A stretch of DNA of 64,000 nucleotides, taken from positions 13,702,001 to 13,766,000 of the forward strand of contig NC_016133.3 in NCBI RefSeq assembly GCF_000005505.3, given 5' to 3'. Each line of letters begins with the position of its first letter. Within the stretch, counting starts at the first letter, position 1. The position numbers and the translations under genes are program-made. The notes under the pieces are model-generated. The model worked only from the letters and a program-made list of their open reading frames with translations, did not search any database and was not told the DNA's origin. This DNA comes from Brachypodium distachyon. Its lineage: Eukaryota > Streptophyta > Magnoliopsida > Poales > Poaceae. Positions 24,245 through 35,669 of this stretch are shown piece by piece.

Positions 24245-24974
24245 GGCTATGGATTAGGAAGAGAGGTGGGTTTGAGATTTTGAATTCTGAAAGCCAAAAT
24301 GTTTGGGGAGGGAGAGGAAAAGCTTTTATAACGGGACGTGTTACCGGGTGGCATTGTTCAGCAACTGGACGGCGCGAGGTCGCAGGTCACTGGTTCAATG
24401 GGCCCACGTTTCAGTGACCCAGCGAGAGAAATGGTTCGATGTATCAAAACGTTTCGCGCCCAGCGTCAGCAAGAGCAGACTTCCCAAAAAATAAAAAAAA
24501 GAAGAAGCAAGAGCACAGGCCCGCAAGGAACGGCTGAGCCTCACTGGCAGATGGGCCTCCCCAGGATGACACAGGCAGAATGTCACCCGTCAGTTGGTGC
24601 CCTCAGGTAACACACAGCGTGACAGAGCAAGTACCAAGGACAAGTCACTGCAGTAACATATATGGATCTACAGTCATCACAGGGAAACAGGAGCACGACA
24701 GAATTCTCCTACAAGCTGGGGCCTGACAGTTTACACTAAGACAGGTTCCTCGATGTCGCTAGTTGCACTACACAGGCCAGCTAGCTAGCCCTCCGACGTC
24801 GTCACATCTAGACAGACCAGAGCATGACAAAAATGAATCCACGTCGAGGCGGTGAGGAACATAGGGCCCCGTCCAACAAAGCACCTCGCTCCAAAATAGA
24901 TTACAGGCGGCATGCATAATCGCTGTCATCGCGTCGCGAAGCTAGCATAGCAACAGAGGGATCTGCCCTCCCAA

Positions 24975-27900
24975 TCACATCCTAAACAGGTATCTCAGAT
25001 CTTCTACGTTGAGCCGAGTGGCATGGCCACCGGATTTGTCTTGGCCAAAAGCTGAGTTGACCATGGCTCTCTTTTCCTCCTGTTAACAAAGGCAGGAACA
25101 TGGTCAGAAGGGCAGAAAACAGAGGGTGTATGTAACTCTGAGTCCATGATAAGATCATTTCTAGCAATGTTCCCATATACTCCCTCCATTCCACAATACA
25201 ACGTGTATAGATTTTTCTCATTTGTTCCACAATACACCTCATTTTTCTCTTGGTACCCGCACCCGGCCAATAACTACTCACATTCATTTATTATTAACCC
25301 AATATGTCCTGGTCCAAGTGCACAAATCTATATGAGGTGTATTTTGGAATAGAGGGAGTAATTAACAAGGTAGTACAAAATTCTCAAAATATATGCATCA
25401 CAAGAATACTGCAGTTTGCTTATTTGTTGTCCAGCTTCGCTTGCTAACCATCACATTGCAAATGTGCGAAGCCAGGAATGAATTTTGAGCACTTAATTGC
25501 AAAATTCTCTCACAAGAATGATTAGGAAACTAAGCTACCATGAGATGGTCACTGACAAGATAAAATCATATCAGCGATACTCATGTATTGCATAGTTCCA
25601 TTTCCCGAAAATTAATAAACAGCAAGCTCAAGTGGAAAACAGATTAAAAGTGCTCAAGAATTCAGAGCACAAGTGTAAGCCAGGTAAATTACCTGCAGAG
25701 CTAAAATACGATCTTCCACCGAATCTTTAATGGTCATACGAGAGACAATGACAGGACGAGTCTGCCCAATTCTGTGTGCTCTATCAATTGCTTGGTCCTC
25801 AGCATAAGGATTCCACCAAAGGTCAAGGAGAATTACATGGCAAGCAGCAACCATGTTGAGACCAAGATTACCTGCTTTCAACGACATAATCATAACTCTA
25901 ACCTGAACAAGGATAAAGGTTCTCATTAGAACAGCGTCAAATGATTGTCTTGAAGAAAAGAAACAAGGTAGGAAAAAAATGACCTCTGGGTCAGTATTAA
26001 AATCCCTCACTGCTCTATCTCTTTGATTGAGGGACATTGTTCCATCTAATCTCCTGTACTGTATAAGGTTGCTGTTCAGTGAAAGCTCCAGCAAATCTAG
26101 CATGCCAGTCCACTGGGTGAAGACAATGGCTTTCGCCGGGGCTACTCGGCTTGGATTTGATTCAGTAGTATCACTGTCTGTTACAGCATCTTCGATAATG
26201 ATCGAATTCAGTTTATCAACGGTAGCTTGTATCTTCGAGGAGATGTAACTGCTTTGACTGATTGAGGAGAACCCGTCATCTGTTGATGTACTCATTGTTG
26301 CGCAAGTGCCGGTCTTGCCAGAAATACAAATCTTTAATGTTCCTGACGAAAATACTGATTCGGTACTTAACGAGGTTCTGCAATTAGGAGCAGGGCACAT
26401 GTTTTCATCATTTGTTATCCGCTCGTGTATACATTGATAGCAGAAAATATGACCACATATCGCCACAACGGCATCATCAGGTGTGTCCTGTAAAAAGCAC
26501 AGGTTACAAGGTTGCAGCCATTAGAATGTGTAAACCAACAAACGCTTCAAAACATGAATTAGACCGGTTACTACATTGTTACGTGCCCTGCGCACAAGAA
26601 AAGATCTAGGCAAAATGGGTGCAACCTGGACCAACTGCACAGGTGCCCAGCTGGGTTCAGCATTTCAGCCCTGGTTCCAGAAGGGCCAGAACTCCCACAT
26701 TGAGCAAGGCCCAACTTGGTTTTGTGTTTATCCCGTATACTCCCTCCGTCCGGTTTTAGGAGGCGTAAATTTGAATGCTGTGGTCCAGATTTTGTAGGCG
26801 CCTGGTTTCTCCGAGGCGCCAGCAACTGAAATGGTCTCCCTGCATGTATGCTCGCACGCAGCCGTAGCCAATACAAGTGTGCGGCCGGGCGGAGCTGGCA
26901 TGCATTGTCATAAATGCTGGCTGCACATGCTATGTTGATTGGCTGTACAGGTTGCTTAGGACTGCGCGTGAAGGCTAATTATGTCCAGCATGCATGTGTG
27001 GCAGCAAGCCTTGGTACGGGCGAAAAAGAAAACGCGCCTCCTAAAACCGGACGGAGGGAGTACTCCTTAAGTTTGACAGTCAACAAAAGGTATACACCTT
27101 ATATTTTGGAATTGAGGGAGTAATATGTAGGGTATGGCCAGTTCATGTGTTCAGCCATCTGCCATTTTTATTATCGGTTCATATCCCTGGTAACTCTATG
27201 ATACGAGATCTTAATCCCAGAGCATGAAGATAAGGGGACGTATGGGTTAATACAAACCGTGCTCGAGTCCAATCATGATAACTTCCAAGATGGGCAGATC
27301 CATGAAGGCTGGATAGACTAGATTCACAGGGAAAGGATCACATGAATGACAACGTGTTCTAAAGCAACCCCTCGCATGTTGGAGTAATTGTTTATTAAGG
27401 CAAAAGATCGAATGAAGCTAACACATATAGTTTGCATGATTACACTCAAATAAGAGAAAAGAGCACATGTGAACTTCAAAATAGTAGCAATATATTTGAT
27501 TACTTACACGACATATGGCACAAAGGGATGATACTTCCAGCCTTGCAAGCAAATCTATTACCCTTTCCTTGGAAAGTTGCTTTGCCATCTCTATTGAACC
27601 ATCGCCTTTAAATACTGTCTGATGCCCCTTCACAAGAAGAGGATGATCACAGGCCTGCCTAAGGCGCAACAACAACAAAAGAATGTTGGCATAGTTCTGT
27701 TTGACCGTTCCAGCAGCAGCGTATTCCTGATACATACAAAAAGCACATCAGCAGTCAGAATTTTGACTTATAAAATTTCCTGTTTCCAGGAGGGATGCAA
27801 ATGTTAAGCTTATGCTGATCACAAGAATGCCCACCTCCCAGAAACTACTGTCCATTTATTTCTTTAGCTACAAAACAATGGTGTGAACACCAGTAAAGTA

Positions 27901-30900
27901 AATCTACAAAAATGATTTAGAAACAAGATCTGGTAGGGGAATCTGGTTAACTAAGCAATAAACCAATGACAACAAGCATCTCTGCTACAGTTTTCAGTAC
28001 AAAACAACAAACATCTCCCAAAAAAATACAACTCTAGATCACAGCAACAACATTCTACAAATATATAAAACTGGAGAGAATAGCCTAACAGGAACACCAT
28101 CCACAAAATATGGGCAATATATATGAATTTAAACATGAAGAAAATAATCAACTAACCTTGAACTGTTGCCGCGAGCGTTCTTCCATTGTCATATAGAAAG
28201 CCCGCTCCTCCTTTCTGAAATCTACCTTAACCAGATTAATTGTCTTTGGAGGTAAGTTTATGATAGGTTCTCCATTTATCATAGTTTCTACATGCAAAGT
28301 AAGGGTGGCATGAGATCAAAAACACTAATTTTAAACAAAATGGAAAAGAGCCATGTCTGACGTGTACTTAAAGATCTTTCAACAAAGTTAAACAAACACA
28401 AAGCCTTATTGAAGTCTTTCTACGGAAAAAGAAAATAAGAGAAACAAGATGTAATCCCTCCATCCCTCATATATGGATATATGGAGGTATAGATAGGTGC
28501 AGTAAATACATATTTTTGCTATCACCTTTTGTGCGGCGGAGGAGAACTATCCTCAACACAGTTTGAAGTTTCTTATATCCATGAACTGCATCTCTGGCAA
28601 TTGGGTGCTTTATCATTGTACAAAATGAGCTATACGTAGAATATGGGTCATATTTCAAAAAACGGAAATAGCTGTACAGCTCATCGATTGCATTTTGTAT
28701 AGGTGTTCCTGATAAGCACCACCTCCTTTTCGCTCTTAGTCCACAACAGGCTTTAGCCACTCGAGTTCGGAAGTTTTTTATCGTCTGAGCTTCATCAAGA
28801 ACAACTCTAAACCACCTTACCCTCGCGACTGGGCCGCTGTCAAGGTCAAAATCTGAATCCTTAAGTTTCTTCTTCCTTTTCTTAGACTTGTTTGGTGGTT
28901 TTTTGCTATTGCCAGAAGATTCTCCACCATTCTTTCGATCTGGGTCATCATCAGCATTCTGTTTCGGTACTTCATTCGCCACAATTGTATATGTAGTAAC
29001 AACAACATCATATTGTGCAAGCTCACTTGGATCTTTGGTTCTCGCACCACCATGGTAGACTAAAACAGACAACTTGGCACTTTCGCTAACCTTGTCTACC
29101 AATTCATTAGCCCACTGCTTAAGAACACTAGCAGGGCATACTACTAAAGTACCAGCAGCTGGCCTCGTCATGGACCGCATGGTCGATGATGCAGCTGATG
29201 TGTCTGTTTTACTCTTCTTTTTACGTTCAACTTTGCTTTCAGTTGTTCTGACAGGAACAGTGTCTATTTGACTAACAGATGGTTTAACACCACTAGTACT
29301 AGCTGATGTCGATGATAAATGAGTGTCTAGATCCTTCTTGGGTTCATAGTTCAGAGTCTGTTCCCCCTTATCGACAATAGTCACTGCATCATCGTCCTCA
29401 TCAAGGTTTAGTGCTTCAGATTTCAAAGCATCTGAATCAGCGGACATGAACTTAGACTGCTGAGCTTTCTGTTTTTGTATAAGGGCAATTGTAGACACTG
29501 TCTTCCCAAGACCCTGTTACAAGAGAAATGCTTGACTTTGAGGACAGCAACATGCCAAGGACTAAGCACTTGTGGAGAACATAAGAAATTAGAAATAACC
29601 TGATCATCAGCGAGAATTCCACCAGCACAATGGGAGCTATTCTCCTTCGAAACCATCCAAGCTAATGCCATTTTCTTTCAAGCAGAAAAGGCATGTAAGG
29701 AACATGATATCCAGAATAAAGAGAACTAATAAATAATTGAAATATATGAAAGAAATAATCACCTGGTGCTTAAGCAGAGATACTGAGAGGGTTCCCTCAG
29801 GCAGATCATCTTCCTTTTTATGCTGACTAATATTCTGCATAACAAATTATGAGAAGCAATGTTGCTCAGTACTAAGTGTAGAATCAAATGTAAGGGCCAT
29901 AGCTACAACAGATTAGCGGGCCTGATCACTCATGAGTCATCACTCAAACCTATAATTCCTACTGGCTGAGAAAAAAGAAAATGCAAATGTATATGCTTCA
30001 TTCGAAAGCTAAGTTGCACTTGCATTTTGAAATTTGAAGTCAATGAAATAATTCAGGAAATATTTGAATCTCCATAAATACAACGGTAAATTAACATAAG
30101 AAATGTTTTGCAAGGTATTTACATAACAAGATGTTTATTCATTAAAAAATAGCATGGTATGTTCGAGGATTAGACTGCTGGGGAATATTAACCGGTATAT
30201 TTGCAATTTCGTAACAGGAAATTCTTTTAGGAGCAAACTGAGAATCCAGGTACTCCGATAGATAGAGTGATATTAGACACAATAAATCTATTGTTTAGAC
30301 TAGACAGAATGGGTCATTGAATGGACAGACTAACTTTCACTTGACAAAGTGTAAAACGCCAACAAGCCCACTGATTCATGGAATCCGTGCCACAACAAAG
30401 GAATATAAATATCATCATGTACAATACAATATAAAACTATCATGCAAATTCAAACAGGTCAGAACCTGTGTTTTCTTTAAAAATGATACTTAAAAAAAGG
30501 TACATGTGGCATAAAGTACAATCTCATTAGTCATTACAGAGTATCCTTTTGAATTTTGACGAACTGGAATAATACCTACTATAAGTAAATTATAGAGACT
30601 GTGAAGTGTCTTCTAATCTATCAAGCCAAGTCAGCAATGCAATTCACAAAACATATAGAAGAATAAGTCTATTACAAAATTGCCTCTGGAATCTGGACAA
30701 AGTGCCGCGTGATTAGCTGGGAGGAACATATATGTAGTGTATATCTCAGTGGACCAAAGATGCATACCTGGATAGCCTCGTGATATACCGCTCTCTCATC
30801 AGAATCCAAATACCTATTTTCTAGGTTTGGATAAGCTTGCATATCATTACCTTCAACAAGTTGATTGTTCTTAGCAGAACTATTGCCTCCAAAAGATGAA

Positions 30901-31702
30901 GGCAGCATCCTACGTGAACTTGTACCACCATGTACAAAGAAATCATCTGGCAACTTTGAACAGGTAAACATTAATTATCCTATAGAAAACCTGCAGCAGT
31001 TTCAAATACTTGCATGATTGAACTAGAATCATTTGAGAGTAAACTATACAAACCATCATCCTCCTCCGTGATAGCCATCTGGGCGTTACTCAAAGATGAG
31101 CTTCGGCTTGTGAACCTTGAAGAAGAAGGTTGCCCGATTCGATTGGCATCATTTGATTCCATCATGCTTTGGCCTAATCTCTGTGAATTTCCATTGGGAA
31201 AACGTGATGGGGGTATGCGGCTATAACTTGCAACATTTGGGTGTGTAGACTTTGGTGTGCTTCCATTAGAAAAAGATGATGGAACAATCCTCTTGTTATT
31301 GTCATCTGGATTTACTGCCGAACCATTGAGTTCCTTCACTACACTGCTAATTCTGTTGGAAGAGAGAGTGGCCCTTGCAGAATCATGTGATGACCCCACA
31401 TATGAACTTGAATGTGCATGCGCACCGCCTCCAGAACCTAGAGCATAACGGGCCTTCTCACTATCAATACCATTTGCAAATGGCAGAGTTCTATACTGAG
31501 CATCACTATTTTTGGTAGGTGTAGAAGAAGATGAGGGAGTGCTCCTTGACCAATCTCCCCCCTGAAACCTAACTGGTTGCACTTCACCATTCTCGCCATC
31601 AGATGGGTCATCGGAGTCAAAGTTAAAATCAGAATCATCATCACTATCCGATATCAAGTCAATGACATTAGCATTGTCGTTATTCATAATGGCAGCAAGC
31701 AT
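24975..31702 (-). CDS. SNF2-family ATPase with RING finger (HLTF/CHR27-CHR28-like)
   Basis: Ten coding exons on the minus strand (31702-30991, 30946-30768, 29834-29763, 29674-29600, 29513-28526, 28287-28157, 27726-27508, 26487-25984, 25902-25693, 25079-24975) join in frame to 1064 residues. The N-terminal 300 residues are acidic and Ser-rich (VIDLISDSDDDSD). The helicase N lobe has ADDQ|GLGKT split by an intron (Walker A, about 344-351), DEAQ and LSGTPIQN. A C3HC4 RING follows (CAIC, CGHIFCYQC, CPAPNC; about 789-835), inserted before the C lobe (IVFTQWTGMLDLLE, GLNMVAACHVILLDLWWNP, DRAHRIGQ). This Rad5/16-HLTF layout matches Arabidopsis CHR27/CHR28 (FRG1/2), chromatin remodellers linked to RNA-directed DNA methylation. 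All ATPase motifs look intact. The start is the ATG at 31702; a three-codon upstream ORF ends about 20 bases before it. MITEs sit in introns 7 and 9. Confidence 0.93.
25180..25358. mobile_element. Stowaway-like MITE, 179 bp, in SNF2 intron 9
   Basis: CTCCCTCCATTCCACAATAC at the left and TTTTGGAATAGAGGGAG at the right, with TA duplicated at 25178-25179 and 25359-25360. Confidence 0.85.
26740..27060. mobile_element. Stowaway-like MITE, 321 bp, in SNF2 intron 7
   Basis: About 26 bp of near-perfect terminal inverted repeat (CTCCCTCCGTCCGGTTTTAG and its complement) with TA at 26738-26739 and 27061-27062. The interior is GC-rich and has no coding frame. Confidence 0.9.
27063..27120. mobile_element. 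Deleted MITE relic abutting the 321-bp MITE
   Basis: CTCCTTAAGTTTG at the left and TTTTGGAATTGAGGGAG at the right, flanked by TA, share the right end of the element at 25180-25358. The 321-bp MITE shares its TA, so one inserted at the border of the other. Confidence 0.55.
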
Positions 31703-32959
31703 GTGCACCACATCTGTGTTTTCAGGACTCCATAGTGCTTAGCGTTAAAAAACGTGCATGCGTAAGCAAGGTCAGATCACGACGTGTCAACCAATGGTTC
31801 AGCCTCCAGAGTTAAAGCGAACCAACTTCCAAATGTATGCAGACTGATTGCCAAGCCAGACAGAAAAGGCACACCACACAGTTCACAGTTACTTGAGTAA
31901 TCCTTACTTGACCTGCGAAAAGATCACAAAATATTGCACCTGAGTACACATATCAAGTTGTGAGACAGAGCACAGGAATAAACGAGTGCAAGATTCTGAG
32001 GAACTATTTTTGCGTGAAACTCTCCTAAAAGCCATACAATCCTTTATCGTTTTGCGAGTGCACTGATCAATACATAGAATTCTTCAGCGTCATCTAATAC
32101 CAAACACGAACAAAACAACACAAAACGTTGTCAGGTTCTCTTTCTTTTTTTCGCAGGCATGGGGTTATCTTTCTTTTTCTGATCAATTACTGGAAACTAC
32201 AGTGAAGTACACTCGGAAGACGGCGTTCGCCACACCAGAGAGACTTTCCTGATCAGTCCAGCTCTTCAAAATGGATGAATCAAACCCCCGCGCCCGATTC
32301 CCGAGAGTTAGGTCTACACTCTACACTGAGAAATGGACTGGACTAGACATGTCATTTCAACACCAGACGCTAAAAAGGATTCCAGGCCAAATCCTGCGGC
32401 GGGGCACCCCTGATCGACACGGGATCAACTGATCTCCCGCCTGGGGCTGGGGGACACCAAACCCTACGGCCGCCGGTAACCACCGGACCTCGCACCCTAA
32501 CCCCCGACCCTAGGCCTCCAAGCTCCTAACCAACCATCCATCCAGGGACAAGCAAACAACCAACTCGAGTTGAACTACGACCGGAAGCCGACCCGGGAAG
32601 AGAGGGGGAGACGACAGCAACACGCACAGCCAACAGCAACACGCACCTCGCAGGAACCAGGCGGAACCCCGGGAGATCGGCGGCCCTCGTGGAGGAACCC
32701 TCGCGCGCACGGCGGGGAGGTCCGGCGGTGGCGTCGGGATCAGGTCCGGGTCTGGGAGGTCGCCGCGGAGTTCGAGGGAAGGGGTTGGGGACAGGAGCGG
32801 CCTCGGGGAGGACGAGGAAAGGACTGTTGGGTCCGGGCCGTGTGCTCCGGGATAGTTTGTGGTTTTGCAGCAGCGCACATGAACGCATCAAGATCGTAAA
32901 ATTTCCCGTCCAAATTCGTAAAAGCGCAGTTGAAGAAGTCTGCAGTACACAATACACTA
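31703..32959 (-). promoter_or_regulatory. Upstream region of the SNF2 gene
   Basis: A GC- and CpG-rich block at about 32390-32860 is the likely promoter and leader of the minus-strand SNF2 gene. Its long open frames on both strands are products of GC richness, with proline/arginine-rich translations and no domains. On the gene strand an ATG-GAG-TCC-TGA upstream ORF lies near 31729. Confidence 0.45.
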
Positions 32960-33469
32960 GGAGTAAAATATACCGCTAATCCATGAACTCGGCAAAAATG
33001 AACACTTTAGTTCACGAACTGGAAAAACGTACAGATAAATCCCTAAACTGGAATTACTGTAGCACTTTAGTCAAAAAATAGTTCGGTAGGGCTAAAACAT
33101 GCCACGTCAGCTTCGCCCAGGACCGCGGATTGCTAATCGGTTCTTGCAAAATGACCGGGCTGGTTAAAATCCATCCCGAGTTCCCCAAAGCGATGGCAAA
33201 ATTCTCAAATCAGAGCAATCCCTAACCCTAGTTTCCTCTCTCTGTTGTGGCGCCCGTGCCCTCTCTCTCCCTCGCGCATCGCTATTGTGCCCGTGCCACC
33301 TATAGCTGTCGCCGCAGCTCTCCGTTGACATGGCCGGGGGCAAAATCTCTATTTTTGGACTAAAGTGTTACAGTAATCCCAGTTTAGGGGTTTATTTGTG
33401 CGTTTTTCTAGTTTGTGGACTAAAGTGTTCATTTCTGCCGAGTTCATGGACTAGTGGCGTATTTTACTC
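32960..33469. mobile_element. Inverted-repeat DNA element, about 510 bp, with gene-leader-like insert
   Basis: Terminal inverted repeats of about 120 bp (GAGTAAAATA.. CCATGAACTCGGCA.. AACACTTTAGT) flank a centre of about 260 bp. ATACACTA lies on both sides (32952-32959 and 33470-33477), an 8-bp duplication, or 9 bp with one mismatch. The centre contains a CT-rich, CpG-rich stretch followed by GACATGGCCGG (about 33220-33340) that looks like a grass 5' UTR and start codon. This is the pattern of a Pack-MULE or hAT element carrying captured host sequence. Confidence 0.75.
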
Positions 33470-33513
33470 ATACACTAAATTAAACGATGGAAATGAAAAA
33501 AAAATACGAGTTA

Positions 33514-33573
33514 CTCACTCCGTTTCATGTTAATTGTATTAAATCCGCGCCAATTAATATGGAATGGAGGGAG
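33514..33573. mobile_element. Short Stowaway-like MITE relic
   Basis: CTCACTCCGTTTCATG at the left and ATGGAATGGAGGGAG at the right, flanked by TA. Only about 60 bp remain. Confidence 0.6.
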
Positions 33574-33575
33574 TA

Positions 33576-34550
33576 TGTTTATTAATTTTGATTTCCCTTC
33601 TTCATGTATAGGCAAAAAAAAGTTGAGTGATAAGAGCGCACAACTTAATGTTTTTTAAATGGGGGAACAACCCACGAGAGGTAGAGGGGGCGTGCGGTTC
33701 GGTGGGCCCCAAAAACATCACGACTGGTTTCCCCAACAGCTTGTTTCGCCGGGTGCGTGAGGTTGCCGTGTTAATGGGTGCACCAACTGGTTGTGTCGAG
33801 TACGTTGCCTAAGACCAATGGAGAGGCACTTTATGGTGATCCGAGGAGAAAAGTTTTTCACCAACGTGAGACAATGATTTTAGGGCATCAGATGGCCCAC
33901 TTGTAGGAGGAGGTCGCCGCATGCTCCTCCACCATCGTCCAGCAAGCCGGGACCTTTGGAGGGCCATCCATGAAAAACTCTAAAATGTACCCCCGATGTC
34001 GAGACAAACGACATGAGAGTTGAGCAGGAGGGGGACGATGCTTAGGTCAATATTCTTGTTGGTGCGAATAATCTACCATTTATGGTAGGGTGCGAATAGT
34101 TTGCTCCCCGGTATTAATTCGGGATCCTTTTCCTCGTCATCTTTCCGGCGGATCGCCCGACATGTTTTGCTGACAAAACTAACTCCACGCTTCTCAAAAC
34201 AAGGCATATACAACCAACCTTGTCTTTTGGAAACCTGGATGTGTAAAGAGAACACGGCACCCCTTTCCGTAGGGGTTCGCAAAGGTATTATACTAGATGT
34301 GTGCAGAGAGCTAATGAAATTTCATTCCTTTTTTATCTGTACTCAGCGATCTGCTATGGCTTGCTTTTCCATTGATTTATATGCGATGCACATCCACTAT
34401 ATTGGTGGCGGCACTCTACAATTCCTAGAACCATATGCGGGACCTATAGAGACACGAGAGATAAAATGCATGGCAAATCCTTAAACTACCTTGTGTGCAG
34501 TTTTTTCAAGACTTTAGGGTTTAGGGTTTTAGACTTTCCCTTGTTTGTCG
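33576..34550. other. Intergenic region, no gene recognised
   Basis: No domain-bearing frame was found. Two to three telomere-like TTTAGGG units occur near 34512-34530. Fragments may be old transposon sequence. Confidence 0.4.
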
Positions 34551-34830
34551 CTAGACATCTTCATCGTCCTTAGAGGAGCCTTCTTCACGGGCTGCAGGAG
34601 AATTATTGCTAATCATCTCTGCTAGCTATCGGTTAAGATCTTTAAGCAAAGCTTGGATTTGCTTTTTCGCGGCAACCACCCTCCTTTCCAATTCCTTCAT
34701 GACTTACTCTAGTTTCCTCTCAACAAGGATATCAACAGATAATCAACCGTGCTCTGATACTTCCTTAACCAGCACAAAGTTGTCAAGGAATAACTCCGGC
34801 AACAAAATGGACCACAGAAAGGTTGAAGGA
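34551..34830 (-). pseudogene. Decayed coiled-coil coding remnant
   Basis: Read on the minus strand, one frame gives a continuous charged helical sequence (FVLVKEVSE, VMKELERRVVAAKKQIQ, AREEGSSKDDEDV) ending in a stop at 34551, but it is broken by at least three in-frame stops. It could be a remnant of a transposon protein or of a duplicated host gene. The family was not recognised. Confidence 0.45.
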
Positions 34831-34863
34831 AGCACTTCAACATGTTCCGTTAGATATCGCTCT

Positions 34864-34925
34864 AGATTATTTTTTTTTGAAAAGGGGAAGATCCCCCCGC
34901 CTCTGCATGAAGCGATGCACACAGC
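34864..34925. repeat. Cereal-type repeat end fragment
   Basis: A T-run followed by GAAAAGGGGAAGATCCCC and GCATGAAGCGATGCACAC resembles end sequences often seen in cereal transposons. This is recognition from memory and no boundary was found. Confidence 0.3.
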
Positions 34926-35669
34926 TATAGATATCGCTCTGGATGTAAAGAATTGCTCAGGGCAGCAAGAGTTCATTCCAAAACTATTAGAACACAAGAT
35001 TTGGTTCAAGGCCTGGGATAAGTTCTGTTGAAAGGTACTTGCTCTGTTTCTGTTTATAAGACGTTTTTGCAAGAGAACGGAGGGAGTAGTTGTTACATGA
35101 GCGTGAGTTACGGAATTAAAGGCTAGCACCTCTACTCATAGACTTTAGGAAGCCACCACAACAAAGCCATTGCTCATAGAATTTTAGCACATATACCTAG
35201 GGGACTAACAGGAAGAAACAACACATAGTAACTTTAAGGCTATGTTATCCAGAGACTAGGTTTGGTAGCGAATTAGCAGGCGCCAGCATGTACTGAAGTG
35301 GGTAAAGAGTCCAGAGGATGGTGGTCTTAGCAAAATTGCCAATCCGCTCTCTAATGAGCCGCTCCAATTTTTCCATGTCCAAGCAAACTGAAAAAGGGCA
35401 ATGGCAATGTCGAACTCAAAAGGGATTACTGATAACTGCTCATTAGCAAGCTCCACCCGAGGACAAGAACAAATTCAGGACATGCAACTCGCTACAACTC
35501 TGGCTCTTGCATTTGACCACATCTGAACTGGATTATAAATGTCAAAAATGCAGTTCCTTATATCTACCAAATTTCCGCTTGGCTGACAGTAAGCAGGCAG
35601 TGAGTTCGACCCTAGTAAACTCAAAACCTGGTATACAATGCGCAATGAGATTTTGTGTGGAGAAGCATA

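Noticed and set aside
23804..24283. 133-159-codon plus-strand frames
   Set aside because: Antisense to exon 1 of the coiled-coil gene.
32510..32979. Several 100-140-codon frames on both strands
   Set aside because: GC-rich leader/promoter of the SNF2 gene; proline/arginine-rich translations without domains.
34512..34530. Interstitial telomere
   Set aside because: Only two to three TTTAGGG-like units; similar short runs at about 21275 and 41340 are ordinary telo-box-like motifs.
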